Below are positions 1 to 12,901 of a DNA stretch of 64,000 bases, piece after piece. The position numbers were made by a program, and so were the translations under genes. The stretch covers positions 2,914,001 to 2,978,000 of the forward strand of contig NC_070566.1 in NCBI RefSeq assembly GCF_026914185.1. The letters run 5' to 3'. The notes under the pieces are model-generated. The model was not told where the DNA came from. It searched no databases and saw nothing but the letters and a program-made list of their open reading frames with translations. The DNA comes from Puccinia triticina (lineage: Eukaryota; Basidiomycota; Pucciniomycetes; Pucciniales; Pucciniaceae). Numbering within the stretch: the stretch's first letter is position 1; the number at the start of each line of letters is the position of its first letter.

Positions 1-110
1 GGTCATCGAGAGAGATGTGATATACCCTCTCGATGACCGGTCTGTGCCGGTCATCGAGGGGATTGTTTCCTCCGGATGGCCGGAGTGCTTCACCCCGGCC
101 ACCTGTCACC
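1..110. repeat. Edge of a palindromic tandem array
   Basis: Bases 1-40 form a hairpin whose arms are GGTCATCGAGAG and CTCTCGATGACC. A second, more diverged unit follows at about 49-100. The core matches the units of the arrays at 13305-14215, 16770-17878 and 22480-22940. The array is cut by the window edge, so its host element cannot be bounded. Confidence 0.75.
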
Positions 111-791
111 GCACGGCACCCCCGTGTGCGGATAGTTTTTTGAGGGGAGCTGGTGGCGCGCACGGAGGGGGGCCCGACGTCACGTGACGTCGAGTCAACG
201 GAAATTCCCGTGCGCAACGAGTTTCCCTCCGTGCGCGAAGTAAACCCGTATTTATATTGGCTCCAAACGGGGCCCTAGACTTTTTGGGTCCAAGCCAACA
301 TCTGCAAAGGTCCCAGATTGCACAGGAAGTCCTCCAGTGATAGAGAAAATCTGAGTAGGCCAAATTTTAGGGACAGTCATGCAGTATGAGGTACACTTGG
401 GGCAGACTTTCAGAGAGGCTGGGGGAGGATCTATAAAAAAATCAAAAACCTCCCAGCCAAATGAACTTTCTGCTCCCGCGTAAAATTTGTGATAATACGC
501 AAGTCTCTCCCTGCGGGAGGGGTGGCTACAGCGAGCCTCCCATCGGGGGGGACTTGTGTTGAGTCAGAGCCAGGACTATGTTTCTAGCGGTTCGTTTTAC
601 GAGTAGATTCAAGGTTTATTGGGAGTCTACCTATGGCAGTCCTTTGGTATTCTGTCTCTCTCAAAACGTTCTGTAGAAAAGTTGTTGCAGTTTCAAACAG
701 ACCGAAAAAATGGATGAACGAAGTAATTTGGGGTATGAACCATTAAAAATAAATAGATTTACAAGGTACCAAGAACGTAGAACTCTAAGAA
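111..791. other. Intergenic, no gene seen
   Basis: No convincing coding sequence. It holds a 13-bp inverted repeat (CGCGCACGGAGGG near 157-169 and its complement near 225-237) around a perfect 18-bp palindrome CGACGTCACGTGACGTCG at 175-192. The part nearest 791 is probably the 3' UTR of the G-patch gene. Confidence 0.6.
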
Positions 792-3787
792 TCAATCCAT
801 CATATCACTAGCTTTCATGCGAGCGATTTTCTTGTAGGGTTTAGAAGAATTAGACTCGCTCAAAGCTGGTTTCTTCGGTTCGGGAGGGGGAGGAACGGGG
901 ACCACAGATTCCACCCATTCATCCTCATCTTTCTCACCTCCGGCGTCATTCACTTTGGCTTGATCGTGAGTAGCTTGTCCAGGCAGAGACTCTCGATGCG
1001 ACTTATCCTGGACCTTCGATAGCCTCTTCTTTTTCTTTTTCTTCGATTCGGTAGCTGCCTGTCCATCGGCCTGATCATCTTCAAATGAAATCAACACCGG
1101 CCGTTTCTTCTTCTTGCTAGCTTTCTTGCTCAACGTTGTCTCAGTAGAATTCATTGGGCAATCTTCCTCCTTCTGAACACGAAAGGTCGGCCGGAAGCTT
1201 GTGAGACTCTCGACGGCTTTGGGATCGACGACAACCGGTGTAAGAGAAACTACTTGTTGGTCGACGACGATATGTGTGAGGTTCGAGCTTGGAGCTGAAT
1301 TTTCTTTTACCCGATCCCGAGGCGGAGGAAATTCATCGATTTGGTTGGCCAAATCGTCGGGTTCATTATTGCTACCTTCGTTATCACTATTGTCGGCAAA
1401 TATGGCTTTGAAAAGGTCGATCGACGGTCTGGAGGTAGTTAGGATTTCTCGGCCTTGAGTTTGATCACCACCCAAACCAACTTTTTCGACTGTTTGAGGT
1501 GCATCTTGGTTGGTTTCACTTTGAAGCCACAAGTTATCCCCCGATTGTTGTTCATTCAAACCACTAGTGCTGACGGGAGTTACCGCATGTTGAAACCCTT
1601 GAGAGCTTAAGAAATCAGATAAATTATTACTTGCCGTTTTCGCTGCCGGTTCGGCGGGTGGACCATCAGGAAATGGATTAGGAACATTGAAACGTTTACA
1701 CAGAAGTTTTTGCGGATAAAACTTCTTGATCGACCGAGTCAGCATGCCGAACATGTCCATACGCACGGCCTGAGCAGCATCGCTAACTACCTCCGGTTCT
1801 TTCAGTCCTTCTTTTTCGTCATCTTGGGTAGACTTTTCTTCGGGCTCTTCCTCAAGGAAGACAGGCTGTCGGAGGCCGGGCTCAGGGGCTGCCATCTCAC
1901 CGCCTGCAGAGCTGGTAGCGGCTGATGTGAAGCGGGAAGCCATCATGGCGCTCATGGGCTTGAACATCATGGCACTTTTGACAAAGCCGTCCAACTCTTT
2001 GTTAATCACCTCGGCGGTCATCTGCGGCGTGATTTTGGGGGAAAATTGAGTTCCTTTCGGTAGCATACCACCTTGAGATTGGAGGTACAGTTTATATCGT
2101 TCCTGTTTGGGTAGATCGTGCGAAAACGGCATGAAGCCACGCAAAGCGGCTTGAGCAATGCTTGGTTCCAACGGAGGTATTGTGATCGCTGCACCGGCCG
2201 CCACACTTTCGCGATCCCTTTCGTGTTTCAAACTCTTAGAGTGCTGTGAAGCCTGGGCAAGTTGCTTGGCGTCCTCTATTCGAGCCTTGTCTTTAGCAGA
2301 AATGAAGTCGAAGACTGATTTTGGTGGTGCTTCTTCCCCTATCAATCGAGCCCGCTGCAACGAACGCATGCCAGAAGCTCAGCAAGACGAGCTTCCCGTG
2401 AGGGGCTGTGAATAATGGGCGACTTACGTCATGAGCATTTATTGGGCGAGAAGATTGGTGAGGATTTGGCTGGACTCCAAGAGGCTGTCTATGTGTCCTT
2501 GCGGCTTCCCAAATCTGCTTCGGGCAAGGCTTCCATGTTTGAGGAACTTGTGGCGGGACATAAGAGGTAGGTGTAACATCTTTCGTTGGAGTATTCGAAA
2601 GGCGGAATCCTTTCGGTAAAGGTGTATTATCTTGGAAAGACCTTTTTCCAGGACTTGAGGATCGGTTGGCGGTATGTGTAGATCGATGATCAGGTGGCTT
2701 ATGTGAGTTTGTGTTGTCTTCGGACAAGTTCAAGAGACGGCGAGCGCGCGGATCAGAGGTGACTTGATCAAATGCTGGTGCATAAACGTCATGATCGTCG
2801 TCTTCTGTGTCGTTCAAGGCACCCAAGCCAAAAGATGAGCCTTTGGGAATTTGCGGACCTTGATTTTGCGCATTGGTATGGGGTTTTATTGAAGATGAGG
2901 ATGGGTCGCCCAGATAGTGAGATGATGTCGGTTTTGTGTGACCTAGCCCCGAAGTCCCAGGCCATGGTAGCATCGGCGTCAAGGGCCGATCGATAGGTGC
3001 ATACAAATGTTTTTTGCGCTCTGGATCGTCTTCGAGATCGAGCTGTGAATTCAGATCAACGCCTAGTTTGGATGCCAGCAAGAGCCTTCTTTCATGAGTG
3101 ATTCTCGGTCCGATACCTTGGCCATCGCGCCACCCCATCTTCCTCATAATTTTCTGACCTGCTCGAGCATTGCTAGGTTGAACCAAGTCCGATAGCGCGA
3201 GGTCTATTCCAGATGGGCGCGTCGGTTGTCCTCCAAGTAAATCTGATACAGAGTCTTCTTCTACCGTTCCTGACAACGGGTCGTATATTTTTCGGGGCAA
3301 GCGCAATGAGTTAGTGGAGCTGGAGCCAAAGTTTGAATTGGTTTGGAGTTCTTTCGACTGAGCTAGTTCAGCGAGGTCTTCTTCGTCCATAAAATCTTCG
3401 GGCTTCTGACTGAAACTTTTCGGCTGGCTTTTCTTATCAGTCCGACTGCTTTTGAACTCGGCTGGATTCCACCCCTCCTTTGAGCCGACGGTATTGAAGT
3501 AACCAGCCGAAAATCCGCCAGTAAACGCGCCGTGTAATCTCCTTCGTCCCTGCTCATCGGTAACTTCTTGTTTCCAGATTGGTTCAAATACATTCTGATC
3601 GACTTTTGTCGAGGTCAGCGAAGGCAAGGGTGTCCCGATCTGTGGAGGGCATATGTCATCAATTCCGTGGACGTCGCAGGTGGGCTTGAATGACCAGAGG
3701 AGACAAACTCACTTTCACAAAAGATTCCTCATGCTCGCCCGGAGCTGGATCTTTGGGCGCCGACTTTCTTCTGAACTGTTGAGCCAT
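792..3787 (-). CDS. GPATCH1: GPATCH1-like G-patch spliceosomal protein
   Basis: Predicted 949 aa from three exons: 3787-3713, 3639-2428 and 2354-792. The start at 3787 gives MAQQFRRKSAPKDPAPGE, and the first splice joins VK to IGTPLPSLTS in phase 0. The N-terminal half carries the DUF1604-type block (HGAFTGGFSAGYFNTVGSKE, then QKPEDFMDEEDL). A G-patch follows at about residues 184-205 (AGQKIMRKMGWRDGQGIGPR). Next come SVFDFISAKDKARIE and GFMPFSHDLPKQERY blocks typical of the family, and Lys-rich tracts near the C terminus that look like nuclear localisation signals. Family members are nuclear, associate with spliceosomes and are thought to activate DEAH helicases through the G-patch. The last intron has its acceptor at GTTGCAG before 2354. 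It was chosen because it alone keeps phase; other AG sites upstream break the frame. Human symbol used for homology only. Confidence 0.95.
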
Positions 3788-5708
3788 CTCTGCGTTCGTC
3801 GGCTGCCTCCTTCCGATGGCCAGACAAACGTGGTTGGGCTGTGTTGGGTGTTACGCCCGTGACACGTTGGGGAAATCTGACTCGCTCGGCAACGCTTCCG
3901 ACAAGCCACAACCTCGTCAGCCCGTGAGCCGGGTCGGGAGGGTGTCAGCTGGGATTCTCTCCCGGTTGACAAACGACAATGTTGCCCGCGCACATTGAGC
4001 ATTTCATCCTGCAACGAGATACACATATTTAAGCAAAAGGCTACGCAGCAGGTGAACCTTCCCTTCGGAACGGTGCTGGCGCCCTGGAGGGACTTGTGTT
4101 ATCCATGCAAGTTCGCAGACCGTCGAAAGGTTCGTGAACCCGTCGACAATTTGGCACGCCTGATTGCTGACAATAGGCCAGACAGCTGCTGGGCTGCCGT
4201 CCAGGCTCTCATGTGGGGGACCAGCCTGACTGCCGAGGCTTGAAATTATGTAATCCCGGCCGATGGGCACAACACGATTCCAGAATCATTCATCCCTTCG
4301 CTTCCCGGCGAGACGGCGGCAATGACATGATCGGGCCACATGTCAGGTTGCCGCAACCCCGAGGAATCTATCTTCTACGTCATGGGACGTGCAATCCACT
4401 GAGAAGTTTCCCTGGCAGTACATTGTTATGGTTAGACATGGGAAGCGAGTCTCAGCAGATTGATGTGGGCAGGAATGGAAGCATGATTGAGAACGGATTG
4501 AAAGTTGAAACAACGGAAGTGAATTGGACGACTGGTTTGCATCGAAGGCTCGTGGAAAAATGTCTGGCGCGGCGGTACATTCACATCGCCGCTGTCGGGA
4601 AAGGCACAGATGATAGAACTCATCCATTCATGAAGCATAAAGCTCACGTTTTGGGATGTAGATATTTGTCTGCAGCATACAAGGGCACTGGACAAAAATC
4701 GGAAAATTTAAACAAATGCCAGAAACAGTCAAATGACTCGAGACCCAATGAAGCAGTGAGAATCCAGATCACCCGGAGTTTTGCACCCCACATTGATTCA
4801 GAGATCACACCCCGCTACCAGGTATGTATTATGTATTAATCTGGCGGCATGACAGGGCATGACGCTCCATTGACATTCTTGTCGCCGCTAAGCATCTGTG
4901 TGTTGACATTTTCTACGTATGCTTGGCGTCTTTTTCAACCTGCCGGTGAGAACCGCAAGACTATTTATTTCTGAAGTTACTTTTGTTTTAGCACCCTTGA
5001 CGGGGGAACAGCATGCATTGCGTCAAATGTTTTGAGAGGTTTGGGGTCTGGCTGTTGTGAGTTGACTGAAGCGGGACTGCCCGGTGGACTTGCTGCTAAT
5101 GCTAAGGGTTTATCGCCATTAAGTCAATAAATCCGGTGGTGACACTCTGCCTCACTCTGCACATCGGCGAGTAGCGCCGAGTACATAATACATACAAAGA
5201 GCTTCCCTAGCACCCCAGCATAAGTCCGAGTAGCCATCACTCATGAGCGATAGCTGAATGTACATATTCTATTGTAGGTTCTCACCAGCCTATTCATGGA
5301 TTGCATTCCTCAATTCAAACCGGGGGCTTGTAAAACATTTTTGCTTCAGAGCTTGTTCGCGGTTCTAATCCTCTTCCCTCAGCGTTAAAGAAGGGAGCCA
5401 ATCTCTACATCATCCCCGGCCGCTCATCGACGCGTAACTCGTAGGAAACACTAGCACTTGTTCCTTCAAGCAAAAGGATACCCTAGTGCCACATTGATCA
5501 ATAGGCATCCTTTTATTCCGCCCTGTAGTAATAGTAAACTGTCTAAAAGATTTGGTCTGACTGTGTCGCGATCACGATTCCTTCAAAGCCCCCTTAGATC
5601 TAACTTCTGTTGCTTGCACGAAAATTTCATATTCTAGCCTATTCACCCAAATCAAATCAAATCAAATCAAATCAAACTCTACTCCGGCATCCCTACTCTC
5701 AGCCGACA
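3788..5708. other. Intergenic between divergent genes
   Basis: This is the shared upstream region of the G-patch gene (-) and the bZIP gene (+). A 208-codon frame on + at 4213-4839 lacks a proper ATG start, recognisable domains or a homologue I know, and I do not call it a gene. Just before the bZIP start, about 5649-5676 holds five copies of the pentamer ATCAA, probably in the 5' UTR. Confidence 0.5.
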
Positions 5709-6688
5709 ATGAAGCGTGGTCGCAAGCAGGATGATACTTTGCCTCCGTCTCGCAGTCGAGAAATCCAGAGGGCATTTCGCCAAAGGAGGTCAGATTACAT
5801 CAAAGGTGAGTTTCTCACTTTGATTTTGAAGTCCCACCTCATTGTGTTAATGTAATCATTTTTTCAGGCCTCGAGGCAAGAGTGAGCCAGTTAGAAGCTG
5901 AGGTGGATGAGGTCCTCGCCCGGCACAATGAATTGCTTCGATATACGACTCCGGAGGTAGTTGCTGCTCGCACGGCCTCGCGCAAAAAGCAGAGGACTAA
6001 ATCGAAACATAGCTTGTCTGACTTCTTGGACCTGAGCCAGACAGTGGAGACCTATGCTCCAGCGCCATCGAATCGCCTGGCCATCATGCCCGAGAACGCC
6101 ACGGTTTCTCCCTCTTCCGGTGGATCGAATCAAAGCATATGTCACGATATTTGCTCACCGCCGTCACAATATGTCCTCATAGATATGAATGGCGAACCTA
6201 CCGGTACCAGCACGGCAGATTATTCCAAAGATCCCTTTGCGCCATATCCATTCGCGAGCCAGGTCGAACATCAACCTGAATTCGATTCTCGCGATATCGA
6301 TTCCAGTTCCATTCTTACTCGAAGAAACCAACGTCTCCTCCATCTTTGGGAAGGTGCTTCCAAGGCCAACGACTTCAACGGTTCCTCTCCTGATTCTCCT
6401 GGCCCCCCTAGCTCGCAGTTCTCTCATCCCATTTCTGCAAACGAATATCAGTGTTCAAACTCTCAGATTGAAATATTGATGGGGATGGACGCGGTAGGCC
6501 AATCGACGCCTGTTTCCGCCTCACACATAATGTCCTCTTTTGATTTCCAGCATGAAGTTAGAGCTCCGCCCCCCACCTCTTGTTCCATTCCCTCCCTGAT
6601 AGCGGACTCATCAGCCCAGCCCGACCAACTTTCCGCCATAGGATTCAACTACGCTACCGCTACCTGTAGCGGGATTTTTTTACCTTGA
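5709..6688 (+). CDS. bZIP transcription factor
   Basis: Predicted 305 aa from exons 5709-5805 and 5868-6688, joined by a 62-nt intron (donor GTGAGT, acceptor TTTTCAG) that lies within the bZIP. The N terminus starts MKRGRKQDDTLPPSRSRE. The basic region is SREIQRAFRQRRSDYIKG. It leads into a leucine-zipper segment LEARVSQLEAEVDEVL of about three heptads, so the intron falls at the basic-region/zipper junction. The rest is Ser/Pro-rich, low-complexity and probably an activation region. The nearly invariant bZIP Asn is replaced by Ser, giving SREIQRAFR where many AP-1-like factors have NRAAQRAFR. I recall similar SRE/Q-RAFR forms in other basidiomycete bZIPs, so this is probably a lineage variant. 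Target genes cannot be inferred. Confidence 0.93.
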
Positions 6689-7483
6689 TCCGTGGGCCGT
6701 ATCACAATGTCTGCCAGAGATTCATTTTACACCTAGAAACTAGATAGTGTAACAAGTTTTTCTTAAGATAACCGTACCTCTTGTATGCTTCAACCAAAGT
6801 GAATCGTGTATTTAGCTCTCCTCCGGACTGATCTAGTAGTTTTCCTCCTCTCTGAATTCAAGCCAAAACTTTTGCTGCTCGTTCCTTAACCGTTGCAAGA
6901 CTTTGTTTCTATGAACTTTGTTCCATCTCATCATGTGTTCCCCGCAGAAGGTTTTGCCCTGATACCGTTGTTTATTCTGTAATTCAAGGGTGAAACAGCC
7001 GTAACCCCATGAGAGTTTCCCAAAGCCCCTGGCATTCAAATTTCAAGCAATGGCAGCTCTACGTGCCATCGTCATCCTAATACCACCAGGGAGATGTGAG
7101 GTATGGTCCTTCCCCAAGAAGCCAAGTGCAACATGTTGATATCACCAACTCAATCCATCTATCTTGTTCTGTATGAACAGGCCAACAAGAAAACTTGCTG
7201 ATGATTGTGGGCCCTTGGCCCAGGAATACCTTGAAGCAACTGGGCGCTGAAGAAAATAGCTCTTCGGACAACATACTGCATTACCCCATACAAGTGAGGC
7301 ATTGGTATTTCTAGATCTTTTGTATGAGAGAATGAATGTAAAATTGACAAAAATAATAAATACCTTTAGAAACCAGAACTGACCTGAGAGGTCTTCAGAC
7401 AACCCATCCTCCTTGGACCTGTTCATAGAACCTAGAAACAGTGAAATTACAACCAATATCTGTCAGGAACCAAAATGTAAGTT
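6689..7483. other. Intergenic, no gene seen
   Basis: 3' UTR and intergenic sequence of the bZIP gene. I see no coding sequence. The part from about 7040 to 7483 could be the body of the tRNA-derived SINE whose head is at 7484-7555 on the minus strand, but its tail is not defined. Confidence 0.4.
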
Positions 7484-7555
7484 GTGCACTACAGGACTCA
7501 AACCCACAACCCCAAACTTCATGAGCAATGCTTTCACCAACTAAGCTAAGTGCAC
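7484..7555 (-). repeat. tRNA-derived SINE head or tRNA pseudogene
   Basis: A 72-nt tRNA-like unit on the minus strand. It has a perfect 7-bp acceptor stem (GTGCACT with AGTGCAC), a perfect 4-bp D stem (GCTT/AAGC), an A box TAGCTTAGTTGG and a B box GGGTTTGAGTCC. The anticodon loop reads CTCATGA (CAT), which suggests descent from elongator tRNA-Met. The anticodon stem does not pair and the T stem is imperfect, so it is unlikely to be a working tRNA. Conserved Pol III boxes on a degenerate cloverleaf are typical of SINE heads. Confidence 0.6.
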
Positions 7556-7618
7556 TGCTGCTGGAGCGTTTATTTCACTGCATGGTTACCAAAGTTACCC
7601 TTGCAATAGGTTGTATTT

Positions 7619-8213
7619 TATTGTAACAACAATACAGGGTATTGTAACAACAATACAGTGTATTGTAACAACAATACAGTGTATTGTAACAACAATACAG
7701 TGTATTGTAACAACAATACAGTGTATTGTAACAACAATACAGTGTATTGTAACAAAAATAGAGTGTATTGTAACAACAATAGAGTGTATTGTAACAACAA
7801 TACAGTGTATTGTAACAACAATAGAGTGTATTGTAACAACAATACAGTGTATTGTAACAAAAATAGAGTGTATTGTAACAACAATAGAGTGTATTGTAAC
7901 AACAATACAGTGTATTGTAACAACAATACAGTGTATTGTAACAACAATACAGTGTATTGTAACAACAATACAGTGTATTGTAACAACAATACAGTGTATT
8001 GTAACAACAATACAGTGTATTGTAACAACAATACAGTGTATTGTAACAACAATACAGTGTATTGTAACAACAATACAGTGTATTGTAACAACAATACAGT
8101 GTATTGTAACAAAAATAGAGTGTATTGTAACAACAATAGAGTGTATTGTAACAACAATACAGTGTATTGTAACAACAATAGAGTGTATTGTAACAACAAT
8201 AGAGTGTATTGTA
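7619..8213. repeat. 21-bp hairpin minisatellite, about 28 copies
   Basis: Tandem copies of TGTATTGTAACAACAATACA plus G. Each full unit is an 8-bp inverted repeat (TGTATTGT and ACAATACA) around a 4-nt loop. Variant units with AAAAATAGAG or CAATAGAG recur in groups and reveal higher-order duplication. Because 21 is a multiple of 3 and the unit has no stop in several frames, long open frames run through on both strands. These are artefacts, not genes. Confidence 0.95.
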
Positions 8214-8227
8214 ATCAGAATCCAATA

Positions 8228-8458
8228 CAGCTGTGTTACACTACAGCCACTAGTACTATGCTGTGCTACACTGCACTACTGCCTGTATCCTGTGTTACAA
8301 TACACTGCCACCTCTGTGCTGTGTTACACTATGGCTACTACACTGTGCTACACTACTGTGTTAAGCTACACTACCACCTCTGCAATGTGTTATGCTACAC
8401 TACCACCTCTGTGCTGTGCTACACCGCACTACTACCTCTGTGCTATGTTACGCTACAT
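8228..8458. repeat. Degenerate tandem repeat, unit TGCTACACTACCACCTC
   Basis: Irregular copies of a roughly 30-bp motif built on TGTGTTACACTA and CTACCACCTCTG follow directly on the 21-bp minisatellite. One related stretch lies at 8844-8870, against the left TIR of the next element. Confidence 0.7.
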
Positions 8459-8870
8459 GTTGAAATTTCACTTCTCTTTGCTCTCCCAGCCGTTTTTTCT
8501 TTTCAATCGTGTGTCACCTGTTTCATGTGTCTGCTATGCTTGTGATTCTTTTTCCTTATTGATTATGCTTAAATCATTGAGCCCACAAGTTGATATATAT
8601 GTGTTTGTAGTCTATATAAGCTAGTTGGACTCTCACTCCAAGGAAACCAGTCCATCAGTCCTGGCCATACTGAATCCTTGAGTTGGGACTTGAGCCCCAC
8701 CTCAAGTCTCCCTGAGACACTTAAGCCTGATCAGAGTGAGCTATCTGGTCCTTTGCAGACCTTTTGTCTGCTATTGGCACAGCCAATCTTCCTCCTGCTT
8801 CTCTCACCTCTGGGTCTAATTTCATCACTACACCCTCTTTGCTTTGTTACACTATGCTACCACCTCACAC

Positions 8871-9970
8871 TCACCAGGAAAAAAAAATAGTCACTTGATG
8901 GCAAGTGACATGATGCAGCTTTGGTTTCTGCTCCAGAGCTACTCCAGCGCTGCTCCAAGTCTGCTCCACCAGCACTTGTAGAGCTTGCAGGACTGCACCA
9001 GAGCACTCAATGTGGCACAGTCAGCTGATCCAATTTTTTTCCCAGGAACAGCTGATGCTCATCATAAGCTGAGCAGTAGGCATTGACTGAGCCTGGGCCA
9101 AAGCTGAGCATTGGCTGAGCCTGGGCCACAGCTGAGCATTGGATATTCCAAGCCTGAAACAAATCCAAGTGTCAGCTGGACCAAGAATATTTCAAATCTG
9201 AGCATCAGCTTAGCCAACAATGGTCCAAAGCTGAGCATCATCTTGGAAAAGGCTTGTGCAGAGCTTAGGATCAGCTGGGACAATACTGTTCCAAAGATTA
9301 ACACCAGCTGGGCCAAAATATTTCAAAAGCTGAGCATCTGCTGAGCCAAGGCTGGTTCACAGCTGAGCATCAGCTGAGCCAAGGCTGGTCCACAGCTGAG
9401 CATCAGCTGAGCCAAGGCTGGTCCACAGCTGAGCATTGTCTTAGCCAAGGTTGGTCCACATCTGAGCATCAGCTGAGCCAAGGCTGGTCCACAGATGAGC
9501 ATAAGCTGTTACAGGAGTGGTCAGACTCAGAATCTGAGCATTGGCTGGGCCAAGGTTTATCCAAAGCTGAAAATCAGCTGAGCCAATACTGGTCCAAAGC
9601 TGAGCATTGGCTGGGCCAATGATAGTCCTAATCTGAGTCTAAGCTGAGCCATGACTGGAATAAAGCTGAAAATAAGCTGGGCCAGGACTGGTTCTGATCT
9701 GGGCAACAAAGCTGAGCATGAGCTGGGCACCAAAGCTGAGCATAAGCTGGGAGCTAAAGCTGAGTATCAGCTGACCAGAAATGGGGATCAGTGGTGCCCA
9801 GCAAAAACTGAGGATCTCCTGTGGAAATTCTTAAACTGGTTAGATGGTGGGTAGATGGTGGGTAGATGATGGGTAGATGATGGGTAGATGGTGGGTAGAT
9901 GGTGGGTAGCCCACTGGAGCTGGCGTGATGTCACTTGTCATCAAGTGACTATTTTTTTTTCCTGGTGACT
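8871..9970. mobile_element. TIR element filled with tandem repeats
   Basis: The ends are near-identical inverted repeats of about 50 bp: TCACCAGG, nine A, TAG, then TCACTTGATGGCAAGTGA on the left, complemented on the right with one change in the hairpin loop. Each TIR therefore contains its own hairpin, TCACTTG...CAAGTGA. The interior is a roughly 33-bp tandem repeat (AGCTGAGCATCAGCTGAGCC, then AAGGCTGGTCCAC) from about 9000 to 9780, plus an 11-bp repeat at 9838-9912. No transposase frame is visible and I find no clear target duplication, so this is a non-autonomous element of uncertain superfamily. Confidence 0.85.
9838..9912. repeat. 11-bp tandem repeat ATGGTGGGTAG
   Basis: About six to seven head-to-tail copies of TAGATGGTGGG with ATGATGGG variants, just inside the right TIR of the surrounding element. 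Confidence 0.9.
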
Positions 9971-10821
9971 GTGTTACACATGGGGAGGGGGGGGGTCTTT
10001 GACAGCTCCCAAAAATTGGGTGGATGGCTCCCAAAAATCTGGAAAGAAAAAAAGTAATAATCGGAGAAAATAGTATTGACAACTCCCAAATGTTGGCCGG
10101 TTTTGGTCAACGACTCCCAAAAAAGCCGTGACCCAAAAGGGGGCCTGTGTAGATGTCTGGAGGATGGTTCAAGAACCGGCCCTCCCAACATAAACCCAAA
10201 TTTGAGAGTTGTCAGCCGATGGATGACTCCCCGCTAGATCTGGGCCCCTCGCAGCTATAGCCCCAAAAAATTTAGATTTTTGGAGGTAAATTTAGCTTTT
10301 GGGGCTCCAGATCACTTCTGGGAGGCCCTCAGATCTTGACACTATTAACAGGAAGTCACCCAATCTTTGGAAGTTATTTTTTAAGCCTCTAAATATATCA
10401 TCCATGTCAGGAGGCTCTTACCGGGGAGCATTTCTACAGCTTGATTGGCAGAGATTGGAAGTTGTGTAGAATAACAAACCTAGCAAGTAAAAAAAAAGAA
10501 CAATGACTGCAACACAGAAGGAAACCAAACACCAGCTTTTCAATGGAATCAAACAAGATGAAAACTGGATCGTTCAGGAAGAAGTCGTCATTGAGCCTGA
10601 TCAAGTAGGGAGAAACTTCACCTCTCACCCCTCATCTCATCCGCATTTGTCGAGCCGGGTGGATGAACTTAAGTGGATTCTAGTTTCAATGTCCTCAGAA
10701 TGTACTTGGTACAACAAAGACCGGCAGTTTCTCACACTTTGTCTGGTTTTTGATGTGAGCTCAAGGACATTATAGGTTTAAAATTGGAATTGATTGGCCA
10801 GGAGGATAAGAGGTAAATGAA
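9971..10821. other. Intergenic with repeat fragments
   Basis: No gene seen. About 10215-10370 belongs to the GGATGACTTCC-type repeat family (shared blocks such as TAGCTTTTGGGGCTCCAG) also found at 51490-51980. Several CTCCCAAAAA motifs at 9998-10120 resemble the ends of the element at 54247-55656. The segment next to 10821 is probably the Rpt2 3' UTR. Confidence 0.55.
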
Positions 10822-12552
<1,731 letters not shown>

Positions 12553-12901
12553 GATGATAAGTGGCTAATCTACGATAAATGTGTGCTCGTCTTTGCTGAA
12601 TTGGGAGGATATCTTTCAGTTTGTACACGAGTATGGAGTCCCTCTGCGATGGGTCCGAGTTGGCAGCCGATGAGCAGATGTCCGAGGGACTGACGTAAGC
12701 TCCCCGACCCCGACCCCGACCCCGACCCCGAAGTGTATTGCATAATCTGGACTCAACCTTCCACTGTGCAGTGGGCTAACAAATGTTTTTGGCTCCACAT
12801 TTTTGAATGCAGAAGCTCGGGACACAGCCTTTAAGTCATGAGATTGGCTACAGGGGTGGAAAATAAGTTCCCAAGAATGATTATGAAATAAAAAGAAAGT
12901 A
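12553..12901. promoter_or_regulatory. Rpt2 upstream region with CCCCGA hexamer array
   Basis: Upstream of Rpt2 on the minus strand. Positions 12702-12731 hold five perfect copies of CCCCGA (TCGGGG on the coding strand), about 150-180 bp before the start codon. No TATA box is obvious. Any regulatory role for the hexamer is inference. The region ends at the TIR element starting at 12902. Confidence 0.4.

Noticed and set aside
2018..3627. Reading 2293-3627 and 792-2369 as two separate genes
   Set aside because: Phase-0 splicing of 2428 to 2354 joins them into one GPATCH1-like protein, and each half contains different parts of the same family.
4213..4839. 208-codon open frame containing GIYLLRHG, reminiscent of phosphoglycerate mutase
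   Set aside because: The match is eight residues only. The first codon is not ATG, no second family motif follows, and composition is not protein-like.
7575..8624. Four open frames of 193-337 codons across the minisatellite
   Set aside because: They are 7-residue repeats forced by a 21-bp period with no stop codon. All appear on both strands of the same array and none has a start context or domain.
8871..9970. A specific target-site duplication for this element
   Set aside because: Flanks CTCACAC and CTGTGTTAC do not give a convincing direct repeat, so no superfamily is claimed.
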